DNA from: Kordiimonas gwangyangensis DSM 19435 = JCM 12864 | GTDB taxonomy: Bacteria > Pseudomonadota > Alphaproteobacteria > Sphingomonadales > Kordiimonadaceae | DNA: 64,000 nt | Assembly: GCF_000375545.1 (NCBI RefSeq) | Contig: NZ_AQXF01000003.1 | Span: 328,595 to 392,594, forward strand | Direction: 5' to 3' | Shown here: piece by piece, positions 28,201-36,931 of the stretch | Numbering within the stretch: the first letter of the stretch is position 1 | Layout: each line of letters starts with the position of its first letter | Position numbers and translations under genes: made by a program | The notes under the pieces: generated by a model | Database searches by the model: none | What the model was told of the DNA's origin: nothing | Seen by the model: the letters and a program-made list of their open reading frames with translations, nothing else

Positions 28201-28512
28201 ATTCTAATCCCCAGTTTGAGGTTGTTCTCCGGCATGAGCCAAACAACTCGGCGTACTTTCTGCCGCCGAAACACGACAGGCCTCCTATGCGGCGACCCCT
28301 CCCGCCCAACGCGTGTTTCTATGGTTAATGTTAACGAAGGTTAACGCGTTCGCCAAATAAAAAGTACGCGAGGGTGGAAGGCGTTTGACTAAAAAGCGTG
28401 TGGCTTTTACCAATCTTTAAAGTGCGATGTGCATATTGGGCGCATCTGAATTCACCTGTGCAGTAACGCTTCGGACCGACCAGCGGGGGTCAGGCCAGGA
28501 TACGAGAGAAAC
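28201..28512. promoter_or_regulatory. ctrA-fliI divergent intergenic region with GTTAAC repeats
   Basis: This 312-base gap holds the promoters of ctrA (minus) and fliI (plus). Three TTAA half-sites cluster at 28325, 28331 and 28341, including two GTTAAC copies (28330-28335, 28340-28345). The CtrA consensus is TTAA-N7-TTAA; here the closest spacing is N6, so binding is plausible but not certain. TTGACT at 28384-28389 could be a -35 for fliI. I see no GANTC (CcrM) site in this gap. Confidence 0.45.
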
Positions 28513-29859
28513 GTGCAAAGCCTTATCCAGGAAGTAGAACGTATCCAGACGGAAAAGCGGTTCGGCCGGGTCACGGGCGTGCGTGGTCTGCTCGTGGAAC
28601 TGGCGGGAATCGGCCAACATATCTCCATTGGCTCCCGTCTCGAGATCGAAACGCGCACCTTCAAAAAAATTCCGGTCGAGGTGGTTGGTTTCCGTCATGA
28701 GACCGCCCTTGCCATGCCTTTTGACGCCCTTGAGGGGGTTGGAGTCGGCTGCAAGGTGACGCTCATGCAGTCCGAACCGGTGGTGTTCCCGTCGTCCGCA
28801 TGGCTTGGCCGCGTGGTCAACGCGCTGGGTGAACCGATTGACGGAAAAGGCCCCATAAGGGCCGGTACAAGACCGCAATTATTGCGTTCTGGCCCGCCGC
28901 CCGCGCACAGCAGGCAGCGAGTCGGCGAAAAGCTCGACCTCGGTGTTCGTGCGCTCAACACCTTTGTGAGCTGCTGCCGCGGCCAGCGTATGGGTATCTT
29001 CGCCGGTTCCGGCGTCGGTAAGTCCGTGCTGCTGTCGATGATCGCGCGGCATTCTGATTCTGATGTCAGCGTTATTGGCCTCATCGGTGAGCGGGGCCGC
29101 GAGGTGCAGGAATTTATCGAAGATGACCTGGGTGAGGACGGCCTTGCCCGTTCGGTCGTTGTGGTTGCCACATCGGACGAGAGCGCGCTGATGCGCCGCC
29201 AGGCCGCGCACCTTACGCTCACCCTCTCCGAATACTTCCGGGACCGTGGTCAGGACGTGATGTGCCTGATGGACAGTGTCACCCGTTTTGCGATGGCGCA
29301 GCGTGAGATTGGTCTTGCGGGCGGCGAACCGCCAACGAGCAAGGGTTATACGCCCACGGTGTTTACCGAGCTGCCGCGCCTTCTCGAACGCGCGGGGCCG
29401 GGCCCCCGGGGGCAAGGCAATATCACCGGGCTTTTCACCGTACTGGTAGAAGGCGACGACCATAACGAACCGGTCGCGGACGCCGTGCGCGGTATCCTTG
29501 ACGGCCACATCGTGATGGAACGCGCGATTGCGGAGCGCGGGCGCTATCCGGCGATCAATATCCTCAAGTCCATCTCGCGGACCATGCCGCGCTGCAATTC
29601 GGACGATGAGAACCTGATCGTGCGCGAAGCCAAGCGCTATATGTCCACCTATTCCGATATGGAAGAGATGATCCGCCTTGGCGCGTACCGGCAGGGCAGC
29701 AACCCGGATGTGGATGCCGCCATCGGCTATAATGACGCGTTTGAGGAATTCCTCAGCCAGTGGAAGGACGACAGCACCGGCCTCTCGGAAGGCTACCAGC
29801 GCCTGCGCCAGATCCTTGAGATGGGCCCGGCGGCCATGAACATCCGGGGCACTAACTGA
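28513..29859 (+). CDS. fliI: Flagellar export ATPase FliI
   Basis: 448 residues. It is homologous to the F1 beta subunit, with Walker [10 protein letters not shown] near 163-171 and Walker B region [21 protein letters not shown]. The type III ATPase signature [23 protein letters not shown] and a C-terminal helical domain follow. FliI hexamers energise flagellar protein export with FliH and FliJ. The start is GTG at 28513 with GAGAGAA upstream. It overlaps fliJ by one base (TGATG). Confidence 0.95.
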   Translation: MQSLIQEVERIQTEKRFGRVTGVRGLLVELAGIGQHISIGSRLEIETRTFKKIPVEVVGFRHETALAMPFDALEGVGVGCKVTLMQSEPVVFPSSAWLGRVVNALGEPIDGKGPIRAGTRPQLLRSGPPPAHSRQRVGEKLDLGVRALNTFVSCCRGQRMGIFAGSGVGKSVLLSMIARHSDSDVSVIGLIGERGREVQEFIEDDLGEDGLARSVVVVATSDESALMRRQAAHLTLTLSEYFRDRGQDVMCLMDSVTRFAMAQREIGLAGGEPPTSKGYTPTVFTELPRLLERAGPGPRGQGNITGLFTVLVEGDDHNEPVADAVRGILDGHIVMERAIAERGRYPAINILKSISRTMPRCNSDDENLIVREAKRYMSTYSDMEEMIRLGAYRQGSNPDVDAAIGYNDAFEEFLSQWKDDSTGLSEGYQRLRQILEMGPAAMNIRGTN

Positions 29860-30308
29860 TGAGCCGGCTTGACGGCATCATACGCCTGCGCAAGTGGGAA
29901 CTGGATGAGCAGCGCCGCGTGCTCGCTGTCATGCAGGCGGAGCGTGACAGCATCGCCGGCATGATCGAGCAGCTTGACCATGAACGCGCTGAGCAGTCCC
30001 GGCTTTATAACGGGTCCGAGGTTTCGGCCCTCACGCTCGGGGCTTACCTTGAAGGGGTGCGCAACAAGCAGGCGCAACTGCGCCGCGACCTCGCAAAAAA
30101 AGACGAGGAAGTGGAAGCGCACCGCGACCGCGTGGCAGACTGTTTCCGTGAGCTCAAGACCTATGAGATCGCGCGCGAGATGGAGCTGAAGCGCGAGAAG
30201 GCCAAGGAAGCCAAGGAAGAGCAGGAAGCCTTTGACGAGCTGGGCATCCAGAACCACGCGCGGCAGGACGCCATGGCCGACAGCCAGCACCTGAAGATGC
30301 GCCGCTGA
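29859..30308 (+). CDS. fliJ: Flagellar export protein FliJ
   Basis: 149 residues, almost entirely a coiled coil rich in Arg, Glu, Lys and Gln (for example RRDLAKKDEEVEAHRDRV), the normal size and character for FliJ. Sequence identity in this family is low, so the call rests largely on being directly coupled to fliI. FliJ forms the stalk of the export ATPase and contacts FlhA. Confidence 0.85.
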   Translation: MSRLDGIIRLRKWELDEQRRVLAVMQAERDSIAGMIEQLDHERAEQSRLYNGSEVSALTLGAYLEGVRNKQAQLRRDLAKKDEEVEAHRDRVADCFRELKTYEIAREMELKREKAKEAKEEQEAFDELGIQNHARQDAMADSQHLKMRR

Positions 30309-30407
30309 GACCCGTACCTCCCTAATCGATTGAAAAATAAGCACTTGATTGCACTGGCCGTTCGCCCGCATGCTATGGGCGAAAGTCCGGTGAGGGAAGG
30401 GACCGTT

Positions 30408-31781
30408 ATGGCTGACATGAGCAACGAGCAAATCCTGGCTGCGATCCAGAATGCGGACCGTGCGCACCATGTGCATCCGTTCACGGACCCCAGTGCGCTC
30501 AGGCAGGCACCACCTTTTGTCATCGACCATGCCGAGGGCTGTTATGTCACCGGGCAGAATATCAAACTTCTGGACGCCATGGCCGGCCTTGGCTGCGTGA
30601 ATGTGGGCTATGGCCGCAAGGAACTGGCGGAAGTGGCGGCGGAGGCGATGGAACGCCTGTCCTACTATCACTCGTTCGCGGCCGTCGCGAACCCCTACGC
30701 CGGGCCGCTGGCCGCCAAGATTGCCGAACATGCGCCCAAGCACCTCAACAAGGTGTTTTTCGCCAACTCAGGCTCGGAAGCCAATGAAACGCTGATCAAG
30801 CTGGTGCGGCTATACTGGAAGCTGAAGGGCAAGGACAGCAAACGCATCATCATCAGCCGCGACTTTGCCTACCATGGCAGCACCATCGCCACCACGCTTC
30901 TGAACGGCAACAAAGCCATGCTGGATGACTTTGGCCTCAAGGCGGGTAAGGATGTGATCCACGCCATGGCGCCGTTCTGGTACCGGCTGGGCGGCGACAT
31001 GACGCCGGACGAATTCGGCCTCCACGCCGCGCGGGACATCGAGCGGCGTATTCTTGAGGCAGGGCCAGAGAATGTGGCGGCTTTCTGGGGTGAGCCGATA
31101 CAGGGCACCCTCGGGGCTGTTATCCCGCCAGAGACTTACTGGCCGGAGGTAGAGCGCATCTGCCGCAAGCATGATGTGCTTCTGGTCGCGGATGAGGTGG
31201 TGACAGGTTTTGGCCGCACCGGTAACTGGTTCGCGCAGGAAACCTTTGGCTTCAAGGCCGATATGATGGCGCTTGCGAAGGGCCTGTCGTCCGCTTACCT
31301 GCCCATCTCCGCCGCGGTGATCAGTGATGAGATCGCGGGTGTGATTGAAGGGCGCGAGGCAGTGCTGCAGCACGGCTTTACCACAAGCGCACACCCGGTA
31401 ACGGCGGCGGTTGCGCTGAAGAACATTGAAATTCTCGAACGCGAAAACCTCGTTGGTCAGATCGCCAAGGATACCGGCCCTCGTTTCAAGCGGACCCTGA
31501 AGGCGCTTGAGGACCATCCGCTTGTGGGTGAGGCGCGGGTCAGCGGCCTGATGGCAGGCATTGAGCTTGCAAAAGACAAGCCCACGCGGGAGCAGTACCC
31601 GCTTGAACTGGCGATCTGTGAGCATGTGGGGCAGGCGTGCCTGATGCGCGGCCTTATTGTGCGGCCTGTGGGCAACGTGCTGGTGCTGTGCCCGCCGTTC
31701 ATCCTCAACCACGGTGAGATCGACTTTATCGGCAAGGTGCTGCGCGAAGCGCTGGATGACGTGCAGTCCCGGCTTGATTAA
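30408..31781 (+). CDS. Class III PLP-dependent aminotransferase
   Basis: 457 residues. Class III (omega-transaminase-like) motifs: NSGSEANETLIKLVRLYW near 120, FAYHGSTIATT near 153, the cofactor Asp in VADEVVTGFGRTG (D262) and the Schiff-base lysine K291 in MALAKGLSSAYLPI. The pattern resembles enzymes using pyruvate with amines such as beta-alanine, taurine or putrescine; the donor cannot be set from sequence. The ATG at 30408 is preceded by a GAGGGAAGGGA region; a longer frame from 30330 lacks one. The stop overlaps the convergent transporter gene by 4 bases. Confidence 0.88.
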   Translation: MADMSNEQILAAIQNADRAHHVHPFTDPSALRQAPPFVIDHAEGCYVTGQNIKLLDAMAGLGCVNVGYGRKELAEVAAEAMERLSYYHSFAAVANPYAGPLAAKIAEHAPKHLNKVFFANSGSEANETLIKLVRLYWKLKGKDSKRIIISRDFAYHGSTIATTLLNGNKAMLDDFGLKAGKDVIHAMAPFWYRLGGDMTPDEFGLHAARDIERRILEAGPENVAAFWGEPIQGTLGAVIPPETYWPEVERICRKHDVLLVADEVVTGFGRTGNWFAQETFGFKADMMALAKGLSSAYLPISAAVISDEIAGVIEGREAVLQHGFTTSAHPVTAAVALKNIEILERENLVGQIAKDTGPRFKRTLKALEDHPLVGEARVSGLMAGIELAKDKPTREQYPLELAICEHVGQACLMRGLIVRPVGNVLVLCPPFILNHGEIDFIGKVLREALDDVQSRLD

Positions 31782-32698
31782 AGCTTCTCAGGCTCCACAC
31801 AGTCGGGCGCGGCCGGGGTTACCGCTTTCGCTTTCCTGTTGATCATCAGCACATTGCCCGCAACCACGAGCGCGAGGCCAACAGCCGCCTCAATGGTCCA
31901 GACAAAACCTTCCATGAAGGTGGAAATGACCAGCGCCACCACCGGCACCATCACCGCCATATAAGCCGCGCGGCCCACACCGATTTTACCAATCAGCCAG
32001 ATATACATGGTGAAGGCAATCACCGTGCCGACGATGGAGAGGTAAAGGAGCGACAGCACATAAGGCGCATGTGGGTCGAAGGCGATGGGCTTGCCGGATG
32101 CCAGCGCAAACACAAGGTTGGTGAGCGCACCGTAACCAATGCTCCAGGCATTGAACGACAGCACGGGCACGGAGCGTGTAGAGGCTGCGCCCGCGGACAC
32201 GTTGCCGATAGACGCCATGACCGTGGCTGCCAGGCAGAGCGCAACACCAAGCGTGGTGTCATCCTCAAGCGTCAGCACGGTGATCTCAGGCATGAAAATC
32301 AGCACAAGGCCTGCAATGCCAATGAGCGCCGCGCCAATGGTGCTGGGCGTGACCGGGTTACCAAGGAAAATGCGCGCGTTCACAATGTTGAGGAACGACA
32401 GCATGGAGAAGGTCACCGCCACAAGGCCCGATGTCAGATATTCCGTGCCCCAATAGGTGAAGACATAGCCGGTGGAAAACAGGGTCATGCCGGTGATCGC
32501 CATCCAGAGGTGGTTCTGCAGGCGGATACGCAAGCGTTCCTTGCGGATGAAACAGATGGCAAAAAGCACGAGGGACGCGAGGCCAAAGCGGTACACGAGC
32601 GACCATTCCTTGGGCACGACACCAAGCTGCAGCTCAATCGCGTACCATGTGGAGCCCCATATCAGCACGCAGCCGAAAAATGCCAGAAAAACACCCAT
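31778..32698 (-). CDS. EamA/DMT family transporter
   Basis: 306 residues with ten hydrophobic helices in two EamA repeats. These include the opening FLAFFGCVLIWGSTWYAI, YWGTEYLTSGLVAVTFSMLSFLN and, in the second half, TMYIWLIGKIGVGRAAYMAVMVPVVA. Such drug/metabolite transporters export small metabolites; the substrate is unknown. It is convergent with the aminotransferase. Confidence 0.87.
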   Translation of the reverse strand: MGVFLAFFGCVLIWGSTWYAIELQLGVVPKEWSLVYRFGLASLVLFAICFIRKERLRIRLQNHLWMAITGMTLFSTGYVFTYWGTEYLTSGLVAVTFSMLSFLNIVNARIFLGNPVTPSTIGAALIGIAGLVLIFMPEITVLTLEDDTTLGVALCLAATVMASIGNVSAGAASTRSVPVLSFNAWSIGYGALTNLVFALASGKPIAFDPHAPYVLSLLYLSIVGTVIAFTMYIWLIGKIGVGRAAYMAVMVPVVALVISTFMEGFVWTIEAAVGLALVVAGNVLMINRKAKAVTPAAPDCVEPEKL

Positions 32699-32782
32699 AT
32701 CTGCCTCGCTTGTCTTTTTGTTGCGCCAAACCGGAGTAACAGGCTTTGGCGCATGGTCAAGCGAATTGTCGGTGAGGTGGGC

Positions 32783-35032
32783 CTAGGCTTTACCTCCCGC
32801 CATGATCGCCGCAACATCAAGCGGGAAGGCGGTTTTTTCCTGAATGGAAAGCTGGCCGGTGAAGGCACTTGCGGCAATGGCATCGTCAAAGAGGCGCATG
32901 GCGTCTGTCCGCAGGCTGCCGGGCAGGGCCATGGCGGTGCGGAGGGTGAGGTCAAAACGCTGGCCGCGGATCACGCCGTCAAGCTGCACGGGGCCGAGGA
33001 TGGAGAACTGCACCTCAAGCACAAAGCGCCGGATGTCTTCGCGGTCCCGCTCGCTCTCACCGTCGCGACCACCGTGCTGGCGGTCCGGGTCCACATGCGG
33101 GCCTTGGCCGAACAGCATGGCAATGAGCGGCATATCAGCCGAGCGCGCGTCGAGCGGCAACAGCACCTGCCGCCATTCGCCTGCGCCGTCTGTCGCGCGG
33201 GTCATAAGCTGAGCAATATCCTGCTTGAGCATATCAAGAAGGCTGCGGTTGTGGCGTTCAAGCGCAGCGGTCGCCTCCTTGCCAAGCCACGCCTCGGGGC
33301 TGCCACGCCCGGCGGCGGCCAGGAAAAAGAGCAGGCTGTTTGCAAGTTTTCCGCCGCCGTCGGCGGAGCGGGTGGCAAGCTGGCTCATGGCGGCAGGGTC
33401 ATGGGCGGCAAGCACGGCCATGCTCTCATGAAGCGCGGGCCACGCGTGGTGGCTGAGGGCTGTCATGGTCGCCGGGTCTGGCACCACGGCGCCTGTCGGC
33501 ACCAATGGCGGGGCATAGGTGGCGCTTGGCGGCAGGGGGGCACTGTCCGCTTGTAGTGGCAAGCCAATCTCAATGCCTGAGCCCGGCGTGGGCCGCATGG
33601 CGTTCGGCAAGGTCACCGTTATCAGCCCGGCGGTGGTTTCAATGCGCAGGTCGGCGCGGGGGCCATCGGCGGCGAGGAAAGCGCGGGCGATATGCACAGC
33701 CTTCACAGTGGCAACCTGTTTGGCCGGGTCTGCGGCGGCCGGGTCAGCGACCAGATTGATCACCACATTGCGCGGCGTGTGCGCGGGGTCTGCCGTCAGC
33801 CGCGCTTTGAAGCCGGTCACAGCCGCAGGTGCTGTTGCGGCTTGCGCTGCTACAGGTTCTGGCACACTCACGCGCACCTGTTCGCCCATCAGCGGTGTCG
33901 CGGCCTTGAGGCCCATGACAAAGGTACCAAGGTTGGTTTCCACCCGTGCGAGCGGGCTACCGAGCTTGGTGAGCGCCGCCATCGTGAGCGGCAGGGTTTT
34001 GGCGTCTTCGGGCGCGAGTGGTTGCACGGTGTTCACCGTCGCAACTTCCGCCGGGTTCACACGGCTGACCGCAAGGTCCATCAGTTGCAGCACACGTGCG
34101 CTGCCATCGGCGCTGAACGCGGGGAGGGTGGGGCCAAGGCCTTGCGCCTGCCCGTCCGTCACCATCGCGGTGAGCGGGGACTTGGGGATCAGGTGCGACG
34201 GGTCTCTGCTTGGCTGTGCGCCGGGCATGAAAGCTGCCTGCGGCGTGCTTGACTGGTAGGGGAACGGGCGCGGTGCCTGCCCCTGCTGTGCTGCGATCAG
34301 GGTTGCGAGGTCCGAACTGCTCGAGCGTGCGCCAATCTTGTCCGGGTTATCAGCCACCAGCGCTTGAGGCAGGTCTTGCGGCGGCAGCGGCTGGAACGGT
34401 GGCCGGGGCGCGGCATAACTCACCGGCTGGTTGGTCACTGCGTTTGGCAAACTCGAAGCCCGCGCGCCAAAGAGGTTGGCCAGCGCTTCCGGGTCCTCGG
34501 TCGGCATCATGGTGCGTCCGCCACCATAGGAGGGGCTGTTCTGCACCTGTGTTTGCTGCAGCTCACCGTTCTCGCCAATAGGCGCATGGATCGCAATCAC
34601 CACCAGTTGCAGGCGCACTGGCGGGTCGATATAGCGGCCATTTTTCATGTAAAGGTCGGCGGCCAGCTTCTTGCCGGCTTCCACGATCTGCAGTTCCACA
34701 TCGTCGCCTGCACGCAGGCCGGCGTCGGGCCGTAGCGCAAAGGTTGCGGTTTCGGTCACGATGATCGGGCGGCCTTCAAGGTCGACCTTGTTGACCTGCT
34801 TCTTCAGCCGTTCGCCAATTTCAAGATGCGCGGCGCTCGCGGAGATGGACACAGCCGGGTCACGCGCGTGGGCGGCCTCCGACCGGTCGTTGCGTGTGTT
34901 TTGTTCGCCGTGTTTATCGCCGGTGGTGGTGTCACCTTTCTGGGGGTCCTTGGAGACAGTACCGGCCTTGTCCGTCACCCGGTTTAACGGGTCGACAGCC
35001 TTGGGCATCGGTGCTCCGGATATGTCGCTCAT
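32783..35032 (-). CDS. Large FliK-like protein at end of flhA operon
   Basis: 749 residues, Ala/Pro-rich and low in hydrophobic segments. A charged N-terminus (DPQKGDTTTGDKHGEQNTRND) is followed by a long disordered middle. The C-terminal part is globular (WRQVLLPLDARSADMPLIAMLF, FVLEVQFSILGPVQLDGVIRGQRFDLTL), which resembles the C-terminal core of hook-length-control-like proteins. A canonical FliK lies at 48034-49836, so this is a second, divergent relative or an alphaproteobacterial flagellar gene of unknown role. The ATG at 35032 follows GGGGA. It is the last gene of the fliF-to-flhG run. Confidence 0.65.
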   Translation of the reverse strand: MSDISGAPMPKAVDPLNRVTDKAGTVSKDPQKGDTTTGDKHGEQNTRNDRSEAAHARDPAVSISASAAHLEIGERLKKQVNKVDLEGRPIIVTETATFALRPDAGLRAGDDVELQIVEAGKKLAADLYMKNGRYIDPPVRLQLVVIAIHAPIGENGELQQTQVQNSPSYGGGRTMMPTEDPEALANLFGARASSLPNAVTNQPVSYAAPRPPFQPLPPQDLPQALVADNPDKIGARSSSSDLATLIAAQQGQAPRPFPYQSSTPQAAFMPGAQPSRDPSHLIPKSPLTAMVTDGQAQGLGPTLPAFSADGSARVLQLMDLAVSRVNPAEVATVNTVQPLAPEDAKTLPLTMAALTKLGSPLARVETNLGTFVMGLKAATPLMGEQVRVSVPEPVAAQAATAPAAVTGFKARLTADPAHTPRNVVINLVADPAAADPAKQVATVKAVHIARAFLAADGPRADLRIETTAGLITVTLPNAMRPTPGSGIEIGLPLQADSAPLPPSATYAPPLVPTGAVVPDPATMTALSHHAWPALHESMAVLAAHDPAAMSQLATRSADGGGKLANSLLFFLAAAGRGSPEAWLGKEATAALERHNRSLLDMLKQDIAQLMTRATDGAGEWRQVLLPLDARSADMPLIAMLFGQGPHVDPDRQHGGRDGESERDREDIRRFVLEVQFSILGPVQLDGVIRGQRFDLTLRTAMALPGSLRTDAMRLFDDAIAASAFTGQLSIQEKTAFPLDVAAIMAGGKA

Positions 35033-35067
35033 CGCGTTCCCCAAAAATGAGGCCGCGGGTGTGCGGC

Positions 35068-35856
35068 CTATCGCCCGGCGACAACCGCCGCCAGCGCCTT
35101 GATGTCGCTTGCCGCTTCCGACTGCGGGTGCCGTGCAAGCAGCGGTACCTGTGCGCGGATAGCGTCAACAACCTTGGCGTCATTCTTGATGATACCGGCA
35201 AGTGGCGGTGAAATCTTCAAAAATCCTTCGCAGGCCCGTTTGATCGCCTCGTAGGCTTTCTCGCCCTCACGCTTCGATGCCACGTTATTGACCACGATGG
35301 AAAGGTCAGCACCGGGATTGCGCATGGCGGTGATTTTGATGAACGCGTAGGCATCCGTCAGCGACGTTGGGTCAGCGGTCATTACTACAAGCACCTTGCC
35401 TTTGTGCTTCGACAGCGTGGTCACAGACGGGTCGATACCCGCCGCGAGATCAAGGAGCACATGGTCATAACGGCTGGCCATGGCGGTCAGGCCGGTGCGG
35501 ATTTTGACCAATGTTTCCTTGGTCAAACTGCCCAGCGCGCCAGAGCCGGATTTGCCCGGCAGCACATCAAAATGGGTGCCGCCCTGATCCTCATACCGGC
35601 AGGCAATATCACGGAGCGACATTTCACCGGTGATGAACTGGCCGAGGTCACGGTCTGGCATCAAGCCAAGCTGGATGTCCACGTTTGCGAGGCCAAGGTC
35701 ACCGTCAAACAGCAGGATGTTTTTGCCAGCCGTGGCCAGCGCGTGCGACAGCGTACAGGAAAGCCACGTCTTGCCGACACCGCCCTTGCCGCTTGCCACC
35801 GTGATCAGGCGGCGCTCCAGCGTTTCCTTATCTCTTGTCATCGGGCTATCGGTCAT
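35068..35856 (-). CDS. flhG: MinD-like ATPase FlhG (FleN)
   Basis: 262 residues. The deviant Walker A KGGVGKT at 24-30 is preceded by ASG, and DGDLGLANVDIQLGL is the FlhG/MinD signature, with VLLDLAAGID as Walker B. There is no obvious C-terminal amphipathic helix like that of MinD. FlhG controls flagellar number and position through FlhF and regulators. The start overlaps the flhF stop by 4 bases. Confidence 0.9.
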   Translation of the reverse strand: MTDSPMTRDKETLERRLITVASGKGGVGKTWLSCTLSHALATAGKNILLFDGDLGLANVDIQLGLMPDRDLGQFITGEMSLRDIACRYEDQGGTHFDVLPGKSGSGALGSLTKETLVKIRTGLTAMASRYDHVLLDLAAGIDPSVTTLSKHKGKVLVVMTADPTSLTDAYAFIKITAMRNPGADLSIVVNNVASKREGEKAYEAIKRACEGFLKISPPLAGIIKNDAKVVDAIRAQVPLLARHPQSEAASDIKALAAVVAGR

Positions 35857-36872
35857 TGGTTTTTATCCATCTTGTCGTCGGTCTTGCGGCGTCCGGGCAG
35901 GGCCGTGATAATCTTTGAAACTGTCATTGGTGTGGCGGTCTCGAGGCCCTCTGCCACAAAGGGGCTGCGGCTGATGGCGGCAAGTGCAAGGTAACCGGGC
36001 CGCGCCGCCATGATCATGCTGGCGTAGCGCCGAGCCGCATCAAGCCGGGTGGCGATGAAACGCTGGCAGCCCATCTTGGCGAAAACGCCAGCTATCTCCT
36101 GCGCGTCGAGCGCATCAAGGCCCGCTGGCATTACGAGCACCGGTTCTGCGTCCACCGTCTGGATAAACTTCAGCAGTTCTTTCAGCTCATCAATGTTGAA
36201 CGGGTTGGTGCCCGGTGTGTCGATCACCGTGAGGCCGCCCGCGTTTTTCTTCGCGCGGATCACTGCTTCCAGTTCTTTAGGCGTGTCTGCGGTGGAAACC
36301 GTCTGTTTCATCAGCTGCGCAAAATGGTCAAGCTGCTGAATACCAGACGCCTTGACCGTATCGGTCGAGATCAGGTGCACCGGGCGTTCGTGCAGCACGG
36401 CATCCGCCGTCAGTTTGGCGGCACAAATGGTTTTACCGGCACCGGGTGGGCCCACCAGCATAACGGGCCGCGTGGTTGCATCGGTGATCGGGCTGAACTT
36501 GATGACATTTTCAAGCGCGCTTGAGAAAGCTTCAGAAAGCGTCGCTGCTTCCACGGCGCGCACGGCCTCGCTGATGTGGGACGCGGTATCAAACGGCAGG
36601 CCGTGGTGATTGAGCACGGCGCTGATGTCGCCGCTGTCGAACTCGCGCGCGCGGGGGAAGGGATGCTCCGCCTCATAGGCGAGCGGGGTTTCCCTCGGTC
36701 TGGGCGCTTTCTTGGGCGGCGGTGGTGTGGCGCCAGCCTCAAGCGCGGCGGTCACGCGCACACCGGCCTTGCCTTCTTCGATCTGGATGATGATCGCGTC
36801 CGGGCCCAGTTCGCTGCGCACCAGGTCCATCACCGCGCTCATGTTTTTCGCGTGAAAGGTTTTAAGGCGCAT
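35853..36872 (-). CDS. flhF: Flagellar GTPase FlhF
   Basis: 339 residues. The N-terminal MRLKTFHAKNMSAVMDLVRSELGPDAIII element is typical of FlhF, followed by a Pro-rich linker and the SRP-type GTPase domain: P-loop VGPPGAGKT at 140-148, STDTVKASGIQQLDHFA, VIDTPGTNPF and ATRLDAARRYASMI. FlhF recruits early flagellar parts to the pole. It lies between flhA and flhG in the usual order. Confidence 0.92.
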   Translation of the reverse strand: MRLKTFHAKNMSAVMDLVRSELGPDAIIIQIEEGKAGVRVTAALEAGATPPPPKKAPRPRETPLAYEAEHPFPRAREFDSGDISAVLNHHGLPFDTASHISEAVRAVEAATLSEAFSSALENVIKFSPITDATTRPVMLVGPPGAGKTICAAKLTADAVLHERPVHLISTDTVKASGIQQLDHFAQLMKQTVSTADTPKELEAVIRAKKNAGGLTVIDTPGTNPFNIDELKELLKFIQTVDAEPVLVMPAGLDALDAQEIAGVFAKMGCQRFIATRLDAARRYASMIMAARPGYLALAAISRSPFVAEGLETATPMTVSKIITALPGRRKTDDKMDKNQ

Positions 36873-36931
36873 ATGCCGTATCTGTCCTCAGTTGCGGGAG
36901 GCGGCCAAATGGCCGGGCCCCGTTCTTATCG

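Noticed and set aside
28331-28344. Textbook CtrA full site upstream of ctrA
   Set aside because: The half-sites have N6 not N7 spacing, so it was listed only as a possible regulatory cluster.
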